Positions 50,805-62,860 of a DNA stretch of 64,000 bases are shown in pieces. The notes beneath the pieces are model-generated. The model searched no databases. It was not told where the DNA came from and was given only the letters and a program-made list of their open reading frames with translations. Source of the DNA: Manis javanica (Eukaryota; Chordata; Mammalia; Pholidota; Manidae); the NCBI RefSeq assembly GCF_040802235.1, contig NC_133167.1, positions 48,476,001 through 48,540,000 on the forward strand, in the 5' to 3' direction. The first letter of the stretch is position 1. The number at the start of each line of letters is the position of its first letter. The position numbers were made by a program, and so were the translations under genes.

Positions 50805-52085
50805 AGTTCTGGAGCAATCTGAGGGTGTGCAGGCATGTGGTGTGGATGTCATCTGGGAGGACAAAATCCCTTCCTGCTTCCCTGTCACAGTGCCTTTCTC
50901 CACTGTTGGGGCTGGTTAGCTGAGCGCTGGGAACAGCCTCTGGCTTGATCCCCTAAGCTCCTGTTCGTAGGTGGCCCTTGGGATGTCCTAGGGCATTGGT
51001 GGGTGTCGCCTGCAAACAGTGTGGTTGTTTTCAGGAAGGGCAAAGTTTGCCTGCCTTTCATTCTTTTTGGTTGCTGTGCCTGTCTTTGGTGTCTGGGCTG
51101 GTTAGCCCCTCACAGGGAGAAGCCTCTGCATTAAGCTGTGTAGTTGCCTTAGGCAGGGCTGCCCTCTAGCTGCTCTGCAGCATTGGTGCAGAAAGCAGGT
51201 TTGTGCACATGTACTGGAGGGGAGGGAGGAGTGGCAAGCTGCTTATCACAGCGAGGAACCTTGGTGCTGTGTTGCCAACCATGGGGTTAAACCTTTGCTC
51301 CTTTAGCAGCCTTCTGACTGTTGGGAAGTCTTTTAAAGTGCCTGCTTTTCTTTTGCCCCAGGGCAGCAGGTTGTGGGAACCTGTTCACAGTCTTAGCCTC
51401 TGACTTTGGTTTTCAGCCCCTCTAATCACTAGAGTACCATACAGTGTGGGTCAGTGCTCTGGGGTAGGTTTCTAGGGCTGGGTATTTAGCAGGCCTGTGC
51501 TTCCACTCTTTCCCTGCTCTGATTCTCTTTCTCCCTCTGGTGAGCTGGGTTTGGGGGACTGCTCATGTCCTGCTGGGTCACAGCTTTTTTTACTTAACCC
51601 TTTTCCATGAGATGTTGACTTCTCCCAGATGGAGAATGGCTGGTACTCTTATCTCTGGTCACTTGTTTAGGAATAGTTGTACTTGTCATATTTTCAAAAT
51701 AAATGTGGCTTATGGAGGAGATTTCCACCACACTTCTCACACCACCATCTTTTTTCCTTCCCTGCGTGTATGTTTTTGAATCAGGGATTTTATTTTTGGG
51801 GGTAAATTCCTAGAAGTGGAATTACTGGGTCATATGGCATTTCAATTTTACATTTTTTTGAGTAGTCTCCATACTGCTTTCCATAGTGGCTCACCAATTT
51901 ACATTCCCACTAACAGTGTAGGAGGGTTCCTGTCCCTCCATATCCTCACCAACACTAGTTTTTTCTTGTTTTTTGATAGTGGCCATTCTGACTGGGATGA
52001 GGTGATATCTCTTTGTGGTTTTAATTTGCATTTCTCTGATAACTGACAATGTGGAGCAGCTTTTCATGTGCCTGCTGGCCATTTA

Positions 52086-53939
52086 TTAGTTCAACTCACA
52101 AATCATAGCAAAGAGTGTGCATGTATTTTACAAAAAGATTTGGCCCTTAAACACATTGAAACGTGACTGTGAAGAATTAAAATATTTTCCATGCCTTTAT
52201 AACTACTTCCCATTTTTCTTTCTGCATATCTACCTACCTGTCTTATGGCTAGAGGTTTCAGGAATCTCCTTGTGCTCAAAAAATGTGTGAGCAAGGAAAA
52301 ATGACTATCACTTATTTGAGTTTGCCAGGTGTAGCCTGGGTTGTTTTTTGGATAGTGGATATGTTTGTTTCCTCAATGTACTTCCTAACAACCCTCCTCT
52401 TTGCTCTGAAAATGTCCTAGTTAGGACACTTTGTTATCTGATCATCCCAAGAACAAATACATAGTTAGTGGTATTTGTGTGTGGAATTATACTTTTGGGT
52501 GCTTTAATGTTACTTGCTTCATGAATTTATCTTCAGAAAAGTTTCTGTTAGCTCAAACTGAAACATGTTGTGTTTCAGTTTAGTTTTAATATTAATTTTT
52601 AAAATTGTTTTGATTAGGAGTTTCTACTTCATTGGTAGATATTTAAGTGGAGACAATATTAGTACTTGCTGCTGCTGATTACTAGGAGAAATTAGCCTGG
52701 GTTTCTGTGTGTCCTGTAGCATGGCTTTTAAATTGTTTATGATGATGGAAAATTTGAATAAATACAGATTCTGTATTAGGTGGACTTAATCTGGAAGTGA
52801 GGCCTGCACAAGTTTAGTGCCTCATTTTTCTTTGAGTCCAAATTTACGGTGTATCAAGTGACACCTAAAGTCACCTAACATTCAGAGAATTGGTAAAAAC
52901 GTCTTATTCTTAAAATGAAGTGTTCTAATACCAGAATAACAACAGTGATCCCATTTCTGTGCTTGTACTTGTATTGAATTCTTTTAGCAGTTATTATGAA
53001 GAAATTATTTTTTGTGGTAAGAGATCATATCACATTGCCAGAAGACTTTAAGTTCTTTAATAAATGGTGGCTTTAAACTGGCCAGGAAATGACATAGAGT
53101 GCTGAAGAAATGTGCTACTTTTATTACTGTATAGTATTGAGAAAAGAATAGTGACAGAAGTTAATGTATAAATTATGTTTTGTAAAGAGGATGTCAGTTT
53201 TCATTTCAATCTCATTTAAGTCTTTCATAGCAGTTCAGGGAAGAAAAGTTTTGGAAGATCAATTAATCATGGCATTCCAATCTCTAACGGACCAGCAATG
53301 TAGGATGCATGTGTGTGTATGTGCGTATGTGTATTTATCACATTTACATTGTGAATGGATGTTGTGCAAAGATTGTCTTTATGTATAATGACTTTAATCA
53401 ATTCATTGTAAGTAAATGTTTAAATACATAATAATAAATTACTTTTAATAATTATTTTTAATATTAAATCTTTTGGTATCCACTATTACATAGAATAGCC
53501 TATCAAAATAATGCTTTAGTGGTTCAAGTCTTTCATAGCAGTTCAGGAAAGTTCACTGTTAAATAAAGCCATGATAACAATAATATTGAAAAACGCCCCA
53601 TCATGCCCCAAGTCAAAGAAGTCAGTTTAGTAGCATCTATCTATAAACTCATCAATGACAATTTAGCTTCTGAAGTTCAGTTTATCAAATCTATTGTTTT
53701 CAATTTAGTTTTCATATTAACTAAATATTTTTGATTAGCAGTTTATATTTTAATTTATGTGGATGACAAAGTTATTTATCAACAATAGGATTTAATAAAT
53801 ACTGTTTTCTTTAAAGAGTTCATTATAGTATGGATGGATAAATGCTGTCCTGAAAGAGATGAGATGGTCTCATAATAGAACAGAAATGTATGGATTAGAG
53901 CTATGTAAGTGATAAGATTTTGTCTTTTAGGGTAAAGAT
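52086..53939. other. Unique DNA with internal short repeats
   Basis: No transposon recognised. A 22-bp sequence, starting aagtctttcatagc, occurs at 53218-53239 and 53526-53547. A diverged block with 'tttgattag-agttt' occurs near 52600 and 53730. These hint at an old local duplication. Confidence 0.45.
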
Positions 53940-54165
53940 ATCAGACTGCTTAACTTTAAGTCTTAATACATTGCCCAACTAGTTGTGTATCTTTGATTAA
54001 GTTACTTAACTCCTGTAAACCTCGTGTTCTTCATCCATAAAATGTGAATGTCTCTTAGAGCTATACAGAGGATTGAATGACAACATATATGTGGATCACC
54101 CCACAGTACTTGAGACATAGAAATAGCTGTGTAAATGATAATTATTATCATCATTTTACTAGTAA
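53940..54165 (+). repeat. MIR SINE, sense
   Basis: MIR blocks in order: 'caactagttgtgtatctttg', 'attaagttacttaactcctg', 'gttcttcatccataaaatg', 'agaggattgaatgacaaca' and 'acagtacttgagacatag'. Confidence 0.85.
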
Positions 54166-54356
54166 TAATAATTTACATTTCTGAGTTATGACACTTTTTT
54201 CTTGTTCTACCTTTTCATGACTCTTAATCACATCCTCTTCACCCCAATAGTGACGGAAGAATTCTTGCCCTTGGGTTATGGGGAAGATGAAACATATCTG
54301 ACACTGGACAGAATTAGTCATGTGAACTCACAGCCTGAGGGAGGAGGATACCACAG

Positions 54357-54432
54357 CCTGATATGTCGATGGGGCAGAAACCGCTTGCTACCTGATCAAT
54401 ATTCATTCTCTCCTTCTTCTTTACTAACAGAA
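54357..54432 (+). repeat. 76-bp dispersed duplication, copy 1
   Basis: Matches 55858-55933 in the same orientation with 3 substitutions and no gap. Starts cctgatatgtcgatgggg and ends tttactaacagaa. Flanks are unrelated. Confidence 0.95.
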
Positions 54433-55857
54433 TACTATGTGCCACAGTGGGATTGACCTTGGAGACAGGGTGAATGAGCAGGGAGCTATGGGAGCAGGCT
54501 TTGCAATAATAAGATGGGGTAACCTGGCATCTTGTGGGAGGATGAAGTTGCTTGTTTGAATAATTTTGCAGGCTGTCACTGAAGCTGAGGACTTAGGGAT
54601 AGCGGGCACTATGGCTCCTGTGATGGGGTTGTTTGGCTAGGGGGACCTATCCCAGAGAGCAGAGTGGGCAAGGGAACTGTGGCTAGGTAATTCGAGTCCC
54701 TCCCACGTTCAGATGGCAAGGCAGAACATAACACTGATTTCAGGCCTTAAACTACACTGACATTGGCTTAGTGCCAGAGTCTGTTATTAAGAATATTTAG
54801 GTTACTAGTATCAATAAATCTGCATACAGAAAACAACAGCAATGTAGACAATACGAGGCTTCCTGACATGGTTCTTCCCATTTCAATTTTTTTTTTGCCT
54901 TCTTTTTTCGTTGCTTTTTGGGGCTGAGGAGAGCTCAATTCATATCATAAAATTTACTCTACTTAAATCAGTTTCTAAAGACTCACTTAGATCACAGTTT
55001 GGGCTTGAAATAAAATTTCTACCAAATTTACCAAGGGTATTGTGGCTTTTAAAAAATATATCACTCTTTATATTTTGTGTTTCTAATCATCAGGCTGATG
55101 TAGTCAGTGTGTAATTTATACTTTAAGTGTTTCTCAGTGTGATTACAAAAAAACACATTATACCAATGTTCTATAATCTTAAAGAATATCAACTTGCTCA
55201 AGTAAAATTTAAGATGGTTATTTTAATTCCTTAGTACTATTTGGTTATCTCTTTTATGTACTTGGATTGCAATTGTCCTCATACAATATATATGGTGTGG
55301 TAAAATAGGCTTAAAGAGCACTATTTGCTGTTAATTATTGCTTCTCTTAATTCAGTATAGCTCCAGGTTATTGACTTGGAATGGTTTTAACATATAGAAT
55401 ACCAATTTTATGTTCTTTTAGTAAATGCTTAAAGTTTTTTCATTATTAGATACTGAATCTTAAATTTCTAATTTATAAATTCCTTCCTCTGTTGGGTTTA
55501 GAAGGCTGCACTAAATCTCTTAGTTATTGGGATACAGTTTTGGTAAATGGTAGTGAAACTCTGTAAGATACCCAACTTAGCCTCAGTTTAATAGATCTTT
55601 CATAACTGACAGGGACAATTAGCATAGTTAACATAATTTCACATTTATAATATATGAATTAATATATAATAATTTGAACTAATAAAGTGATATGAATTTT
55701 ATAAAATCCACAAAGATGATATCCAATTATGTAATTTAGTAAGCATAAGCATCAATTGATAATTTATCATAGTATTTCCAATTATGAAAATGTCCTTTGC
55801 TTGGCCTTGAAAATAAAAAATGTTATAAAAAGAAGAAGTAGGAGTAGCATTAAAATT

Positions 55858-55933
55858 CCTGATATGTCGATGGGGCAGAAACTGCTTGCTACCTGCTCAA
55901 TATTCATTGTCTCCTTCTTCTTTACTAACAGAA
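55858..55933 (+). repeat. 76-bp dispersed duplication, copy 2
   Basis: Partner of 54357-54432, 1,501 bp downstream. The block may derive from an old interspersed repeat, but 96% identity between copies is too high for two independent ancient insertions. Confidence 0.95.
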
Positions 55934-56009
55934 CCCTGGTTGTGTGTCTAACAAAAGTTCAAGTCTCCCCACATTCCTCTGCACCTAGAGATGGCTAAAG
56001 CTCTAAGGC

Positions 56010-56581
56010 AGAGGTTACCAAATTTTCTTATCACTGAACTCTTAGTGCCTCAGTAATTTTTTCACCATGTCCTAGATAGAGCAAAAAGAAATTTTGTTAT
56101 AGTGGTTCCATCCAAACACTTTAATAAGTATCTTTGATCTAAGATGTTAGTAGCCATTTAAAAAAATAACATATATCTAAATAAAGAGAAAAACTATTTT
56201 TATTCCTTTCTTGACCAACCAAAATTATTTATTAATGAGAGGTTTGTGCCTTGAATGCTGTACAGCTTTTTAAATCCTGGAATAAGATTGGATCCTGCTG
56301 CCCTTATTTCCTGTTTCACTTTTGTTTTCATATGATACTTGCATTTTTGGTTTGTTTTACAATAACATTGTCAAAATCCTAGGTTTTCAAAGCTATGTCA
56401 TATCAATATAGCAAGATCAAATGTTGAAACTGACTCTGCTCAAGTTAGTAGTTCACTCATTGTCTGATAAACATTGAATATTACTGTGCTTTCCTCAGAA
56501 ATTGCTATTCTGTTACGCCCCCCTGCCCCATTAACTTTCTAAAGCATCACGAGGAGGTTCCGCACACAGTTTGGCAACTAT
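56010..56581 (+). mobile_element. Possible hAT-type DNA transposon relic
   Basis: The left end cagaggttaccaaattttc and the complement of the right end, catagttgccaaactgtgtg, are similar as terminal inverted repeats of the 'cagNGgttNccaaact' hAT style. A poor 8-bp flank match (ctctaagg, aatgtaag) is seen. No transposase frame. Tentative. Confidence 0.35.
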
Positions 56582-57884
56582 GAATGTAAGCAAAAATTTT
56601 GGAAAGAACTTCAGAGAACACTTAGAAATAGACAAACTCAGCTGGTGTGTACCTTTGCCTTTCGCTCTCCATCTTTTTGCTTCTTCCTGCTTGGAATGCA
56701 GATACGATGATGGTCAGAAGGTGGAATAGCCATCTTAAACCGTGACAATGAAAGCCACACCTTATGCTCACAACAGTATGTTAGAAGGAAACTGCGCCCA
56801 TGATAACTCTTCTGTCAGCCAAATGGGTACAGCTCACTAATGGACCTTTTGTTAACTATGAACTACATTATTGTTGGGTTTCTGCTAAATGCTGCCAACT
56901 ACATTCTTCACTAATTCATCTAAATTTTTAGTTATGTCCTCCACAAGGTATCAGCCTAATTTGACATTTCCATGTGTATGATTGCTATTTCAAAGGAGCA
57001 ATCAATATTTGAAAGAATAGGAGATATCTGAAGGCCAGGATGAATTAATTGAGGGTGATGCTTTTCATGTTCTTCAGGAAAAGAAAATGTTCCAGCTTTC
57101 CCAATCTTGGCAGTCTGTTGGCAAAACCATGAAGTATTGCTGAAAAAGATCTGAGTTTAATAGCTCAGCTTAGGAAAGTTTGTTTAGAGGGATGCATGTT
57201 TATTGGACAATCTGACTAACCCTATTTACAAGAGTCTTTTCAAGCATTTTCTGTGTAAGACATGAAATTGCAAAGACACTGAGCTGTTACCACTGAAATA
57301 AATGAAAATGCCAGTGTCTATCCATTTACTATTAGCACTCCTGCTTGTTTTCAGTTTCACTTTATGTCCTCCTTTAGTGCTCTTTTGCTGTCATCCAATA
57401 TGAAAGGTCCAAGGACAAATGTGCTCCCTGTTATTTTAAAATGGAACCTTGAATTTGACTTGCAAATTAATTAAAAGAAGAATATTTAATTAATTTTCAG
57501 GCAACAGAATCTTTTTGGGACAATGCGCAGTAAAGGAACAAGAATCAACTATTACAAACACAAAAACTCTATTCACAGTTTATCAAACTATTTAAACATT
57601 AAAGGTGTGTAGAAAATTTATTAAATTCTTCCCTTTTAAATGCCTGATTCCAAAGAACATTTTATATCCTTATCCCTTACCTGTCACTCCCACCTCTGTA
57701 CTCCCTCACCCTCAGTCCAGACAAATAAATGCATATTATTTCATCTATAAGGAACAGGGAAGGAAATTTGTTCAGAAAGTTATTGATGTGTGTGACTTAC
57801 ATATCTTCTATATTTAGATCCTTTTATCCTTGTCATTTAACTTAAATGGAAAGCAAGATTCACAAGTTAACGAAGGAAACTAAT
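56582..57884. other. Unique DNA
   Basis: Nothing recognisable. Confidence 0.45.
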
Positions 57885-58095
57885 ATTTAGTCATACCTAC
57901 TATGCATCAAGTTCAAGAATGTGCTTTCGCAGATATTATTTTACATAATATTTCAGTTATTTCAGCATAAGAATGAGAATATATAAGGCAAGGTAGAATG
58001 GTGGAAGGCTCATAAGTCCAACGGCATGGATTTTCATCCCAGCCTAGTCATTTAGTAGCTGTTTGATGTTGCTCCATACCTCAATGGAGATATTA
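57885..58095. repeat. Two partial MIR fragments
   Basis: 'acctactatgcatcaagttc' (57895 on, antisense MIR) and 'catggattttcatcccagcc' followed by 'tagtcatttagtagctgt' (58025 on, sense MIR) are degraded MIR cores side by side. Confidence 0.5.
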
Positions 58096-58839
58096 TTCTG
58101 TGTTAAAGGAAGACCAAGCCTTAGAAGGATTTAAGGTCTTAATTGTTTATTGTTTAATAAATGAGCTAAAATTTTTAGGGAAACAACCTCAACTGGCTAT
58201 GAGGATTCAAATGGTTCAAAGAAACTGTCAGCCTAACACTGTCTTTGTAGTAGTAGTTTTCTGTGAACTTTGGAATTTTAGCCTTACCACTGAGAATTGA
58301 GACCATTTGCATCTACATTTACTAAACATTTGGAAGTGAGAACTGAGATTGCTTGTGTCAGCATGACTAAATATTTATTTCAGGAAATTTGTACCCAGGA
58401 AAAGATTGCTTACCTGGGCAAATAGCCAGTTCCCTTGTGAAGGTGTGTTTATCTTCATGTGCTCTTTATGTGCCCACTAATCCTAAACTACTGTATCATG
58501 CACTTTGCCCAATACAAATTAGTTTCCAGCCTTGAAGCACTAGCATTAAGCCACTTGCTCTCAGATCCCAAAACTCTGTCCATAGTATTCTCCTTTGTCG
58601 TCCTGTTTTAGAGGGACTGCTGTGACTTCGTTGACAGTGATGTTTTCCCTCAGGATAGTAAGTCCGAAAAATTTACCTTTGTTTTCTGGTGTTCTTTTCA
58701 GGAGTTGTTAGACAACATCATTGATAATTATAAATTTTATACTCTATCCTTTGAAAAGTGCTGTGTAGTAACGAATTAACCTTACCACAGAGGGAGCTAG
58801 GCTTTGTTCTTGGGAAACACTTTCTAAACCCTTGGATTG
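58096..58839. other. Unique DNA
   Basis: Nothing recognisable. Confidence 0.4.
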
Positions 58840-59420
58840 ACCTGCCTGATAAGAGTGTCTTTGTTTACCAGGGTGCCTTGGGCCAGACTGCATACTCTAA
58901 CAATCTGATTTAAGGTGTGGGTTTGGGGTCACACAGAATCAGCAGTATCTCTCTATAGGGGCTGGAAACTAAGGGTCAGTCATAAAGATGGTCAATTATG
59001 TCTTTGTGCCCAACACCTAATAAAGACTCTAGATACCAAAGCTTGAGTGCATTTCCCTATTTGGGCCATACTCCATGAATATTGTCACACATCATGCCTG
59101 GAGAATTTAGCCATGTCCGCAACTCCACTGTAAAAATACAACTGGAAGTGCCAGCTGTGGCATTGTCTTAGACCCTGTCCCCGTGCCTTCTCCTTAGCTG
59201 ATTTCAATCTGCATCCACAACCAGAACCACAACAACTTTCATTAAATTCTGTGAATCCTTCTAGTAAATTGTGGAACTGGAGGATAGTCTTGGAGACTTG
59301 GAATTGGTGTCAGAAGTAAGGGCTGTTTTGGCGACTGCCGCACTTTGCCACTGGTGTCAGAGTGATTGCAGTCTTGGGGATTCGTGAACATTTTTAGTGG
59401 TAAACTCAGTAGGAGCATAG
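58840..59420 (+). repeat. LTR-like ancient repeat, family not assigned
   Basis: Blocks 'tttaccagggtgccttgggc', 'tgtctttgtgcccaacacct' with AATAAA (59019-59024), 'attgtcacacatcatgcctg' and 'ttctgtgaatccttctagta' recall an old mammalian LTR with its polyadenylation signal. No internal viral genes are adjacent. Confidence 0.5.
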
Positions 59421-59649
59421 TACAGTCCATTTTAAATAAGATGCTCAGGGGTAATTTTAACACCATTTTTTCTTTCTCTTTTATGGTGAGAGAGAACAGA
59501 GAATTATTAAATGATAAGTGCATTTATTACAGCTCTAATCTGTTAGAATATAGATCAATACATGCTATCTATTTATAAGCTGGAGAATTTATAATAGAAG
59601 AAATAGAATAGAATAAATTATGAATAATAATAATAATATTGCATTACCT
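59421..59649. other. Unique AT-rich DNA
   Basis: Nothing recognisable. Confidence 0.4.
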
Positions 59650-59790
59650 TTGCAGCTTTCTAATTTCCCAGTGTTTCTATAGGGACTCTTTACTTCACTA
59701 ATGAGGCAATTGGGGCTCAGAGATACGAAGCATCTTTCCCAGACCTGTAAGAATAATAAAGTCCTTACTCCAAGGTTTTGTGATTAAAAA
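59650..59790 (-). repeat. MIR fragment, antisense
   Basis: 'aatgaggcaattggggctca', 'gagatacgaagcatctttcc' and 'cagacctgtaagaa' are the antisense MIR central blocks (gaggaaactgaggctcagag..cccaaggtca). Confidence 0.6.
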
Positions 59791-60489
59791 TTCAGGGTTG
59801 TTTCTTGTCATTATTGTCTTATGTTATGTCATATCCCAGTTATCCCCATAGAAATCTACAGGTGCACATAAACTTTTATGAAGTAAAATTCTCTGATATA
59901 CCTTATTCTGTAAACTCAGCAGTACATCACTGTGGCTTGAAAATTTTTGATACATTCATATGTGTTTTCTTTTGATAATTTCCCATTTTCCTCATCCTGT
60001 TCAAGCAGTTAATTAATTTTATGATTTTTCTATGTTGGGAATATTCAGCTGGATAGAAGTAGAAGTTATATACCAGACATTTCTCTTATATCCTAGATTT
60101 TTGTTTCCTAAAGCTTAAGCTCACTGAAGAGAATAGGGCCCAATGAAAGGAAAAGAGCCTCCATGGAATGCAGAGGGATTTCCTACAGACTACAAAGAAT
60201 TTCCTTTTCTGCTGGGCATAGGAATGAAAGGTCTGTGGGTTTCATGTACAACTGAAATTAACTCCTTGTGTCCCAGCAATGACATTCAAACGCAGTCCTC
60301 AGAGAGAATGGGCACCAGGTACATCAGGGAAACTGATTTTAGTCCAGGGAATTCTAACTTCAGTAAAGACTTGGTACCCAATGTATGCTGTAGAAGTGGT
60401 AGAGAGTGATAGATCTGAAAGGTCCCATATGGGCTGGAATAATAGAGGACTGATAATCAATATAAACAAATGACTAAAGAAGTGCCCTA
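59791..60489. other. Unique DNA
   Basis: Nothing recognisable; open frames at 60143-60473 have no family features. Confidence 0.4.
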
Positions 60490-61115
60490 TCCCCCAGTAC
60501 TCATCATGGTAGGGGTGGGAGCAGCAAGGGACTCAGGCAGCTTGCATCAGCAAACAGGAAGATAGGTGGAATGAAAACCCGTGAAGTCTGCAGGAGGTGC
60601 GCAGTGTCTGTACTGGCCATTGGTTTCTTCAGTGGTGTAAGCTGCCGGGTCCTCCACATTGGAGGCCCCTGGGAACTGTGGTCGCTTTTGGTATGTGGCT
60701 GATACTGGTAGCTCCTGCTCTTCTTCCTTGTTCAAGCCTTCTCTGTACACCTCAGCTTTGTTGATGTCTGGGTGGGGTGATACTGAATCAGGTCATTCAT
60801 GGGAAGCCCTGAAAGGCTAGGGAAGCCAGTCTCTTGCTCCAGTCTCCCTTTCTTAAGGAGGAACTCTTCTAGCAGGGGTGTTTTCTGTTGGCGCTGAGCA
60901 GTGTGGCCTGGGGGATTAATGCATGCAAAATGAAGCTGTTCTTCCTTCCCTTTTTTGTGTGGTTATTCTCAAGATTTTGGTTCCATGCTGTTGAAGTTTC
61001 TTGAGTGGACTCCACAGTTCTTCCAGAGCTGGTTTTGTTCATGGATAGCTATCTAATTATTGATCTTTGTGGAGGGACCAAGGCTGGGTTTCCTGTTCTG
61101 CCGTCTTGATGACAT
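60490..61115 (-). repeat. Probable L1 5' UTR, antisense
   Basis: On the minus strand the block begins 'atcaagacggcagaacagga' near 61110 and continues 'agctatccatgaacaaaacc', 'agctctggaagaactg' and 'tcaacagcatggaacc', which is the style of an L1 5' start and UTR. A 67-codon reverse frame (60547-60750) lies inside it and is therefore probably not a gene. A processed pseudogene of an unrecognised gene is the alternative. Confidence 0.45.
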
Positions 61116-62679
61116 GAGTCTTAAGTGATTTGTTTTTAATTTGCATCCAGATCGCTCAACTATGCACTATTATTCCAAGCTTCTGTTTCCTGATTCTGGA
61201 ATTTTCAAGGTGCTTGACTGGAGAAATCCTTCTCCTGAAGAAATCCACTGTCTCCTGGAATTTTCTAGGCAGTCTCCTCTTTTACCTATGTTGAATCTTA
61301 GGCTGATTTTTCCAACTATCACAAGTCTTATTCTGATCTCATTTGTTTCTAACATTTCCAACATTCCTGAGAAAATGTGGTTGAGGTATGTCCTTGCTAT
61401 GTATATATGTGTGCATATGTTCACACAAATATGTTTTTTACAGGTAATGGTAAAAATCATTTTTACATTTCTTTTCTTAATTTAATGATAGTTTAGAAGT
61501 AGAGGAAATACTTCTAATTGGCTCAATGCATTCAAGCATTTTCTAAACCACTAGACTGAATTTTGGAGAGGGAAGTAACATCTACAAGATTTAGAAGAAA
61601 GATATATGAGTGTTGTGCTATTCCCAAAATTTTTATTTTTCAGCTTTTTGATGATAACCACTTCTTTGATCTACTTTCAGATTTCCTACATGCATCACAT
61701 ACACTTAAGGTCATATATTACTTGTAATAAATACTGCACTTTTATTTTTTAGTTTTAAGAAATAACTGTATCAGAATGTTTGGAATTTTGTTCTTGATGT
61801 AAAGACAGCCTAAATTTACCTTAGTTGGGATGGGCTTACTATTTAATGATTTATATTTTCAGCTAGATTTACTACATTTAAAAGAATGTCATGCATAGCC
61901 TCTAATGATCCACTGGTAACTTAAAGGTGAAATTAAAGACATAAAAATACAGTCATCTGTGACAGTGACATTAAACACCTCTTGGAGGAATTTACTAGGA
62001 ATCTAAATTTCTCTAGTTCAGAAAAGAATCTTTTTTTTAAAAATTTTATATTTAAAGTTCAGGAATTCAAATTTTTCTAGTTGATGGCCTTCTCTTTTTA
62101 AAGTTTAGATTTAAAGTTTTCTACATTATTAAATGCTCCCCCCAACTAGTATAATTATTGTCAATATAGAAAGATATTACAGTATTATTAATCACATTCT
62201 GTGCTGTACTTTCATCCCATGACTAATTTATAATTATGATTTTGTTCCTCTCTATATAATAATATAAGAACCTTCAATGGGAATCTCATGGAAAGTGATT
62301 GATAATGAAGGAAACTTCAAGAGTATGTTATTTCTGTGTTTTCTTATCAGAAATCTGATAAGGGATATAATTTTATATTCAATTAGTTTAAAAAACTTCA
62401 CAAAATGACAAGAAGTAAATAAAAAAATAGTTTAATCATAAAAACTTTTTTGATAAAAGTGGTTTTCCATTTTAATTCAGATAGTATAGAATGAGTAGGA
62501 TAAATAACCATGTTCATTTATAATGTGTATTAAATTTTCCATTTTATTTTTAAGTAAGTGAAATTATTTCATTTTTGCTTAATCTGTTTTATTTATTTAT
62601 CTATCATCTGACAGGTGAAATTTACTTCATGATTCACACGGAGGCAAAGGTAGTTTTGGTTATTAAAAGAAGAGCTACT
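61116..62679. other. Unique AT-rich DNA
   Basis: Overlapping open frames on both strands at 61141-61485 lack motifs and look like chance. Confidence 0.45.
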
Positions 62680-62860
62680 GTTTATTGAGTGTTTATTATG
62701 TGCCAGGCCTTTTTCCAAGTTTTGTATAAATAGTATATGGGTTAATCCTCACAACATCCCTATGAGATAGAATTTATCAACATTATAGTTTTAGGATAAA
62801 AGAAATGGAGGTGTAGGAAGGCAAAATTAGTAAGTGTTAGAGTGTTAGTACCAGATAGTC
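62680..62860 (-). repeat. MIR SINE, antisense
   Basis: Clear antisense MIR: 'tgtttattgagtgtttatta', 'tgtgccaggcctttttccaa', 'gttaatcctcacaacatccc', 'tatgagatagaatttatc', then a degraded 'aggaaggcaaaattagtaag'. Confidence 0.9.

Larger units (their letters stand above)
45516..51763 (-). mobile_element. Near full-length L1, antisense, degenerate
   Basis: A 6.25-kb antisense L1 runs from its 3' tail (T-rich, 45516-45530) to a typical 5' start near 51750 (minus strand reads aagatggtggtgtgagaag). In element order: 5' UTR about 51763-50805, ORF1 about 50804-49930, ORF2 about 49600-45900, 3' UTR about 45900-45530. Both frames are broken many times, so it is dead. A decayed target-site duplication is possible (tacatatatcttt at 45503-45515 against gcgtgtatgttt at 51764-51775). 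Confidence 0.85.
44915..52085 (-). repeat. Antisense L1 split by a near full-length L1
   Basis: Left part 44915-45515 (3' UTR and ORF2 C-terminus, ending near 'ggggtacatatatcttt') and right part 51764-52085 (from 'gtttttgaatcagggatttt' through 'cattcccactaacagtgtag' to 'gtgcctgctggccattt') are consecutive antisense L1 segments. The 6.2-kb element at 45516-51763 separates them. 5'-truncated. Confidence 0.85.
54166..56009. other. Unique DNA containing two copies of a 76-bp block
   Basis: Apart from the 76-bp duplication (54357-54432, 55858-55933) no element is recognised. Confidence 0.45.

Noticed and set aside
60547..60750. 67-codon reverse frame that looks coding-like (MYREGLNKEEEQELPV...)
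   Set aside because: It lies in sequence that reads like an L1 5' UTR and no known protein is recognised; upstream reading needs a frameshift. Left as part of the repeat.
61141..61485. Overlapping open frames on both strands (114 and 96 codons)
   Set aside because: AT-rich chance frames with no motifs on either strand.
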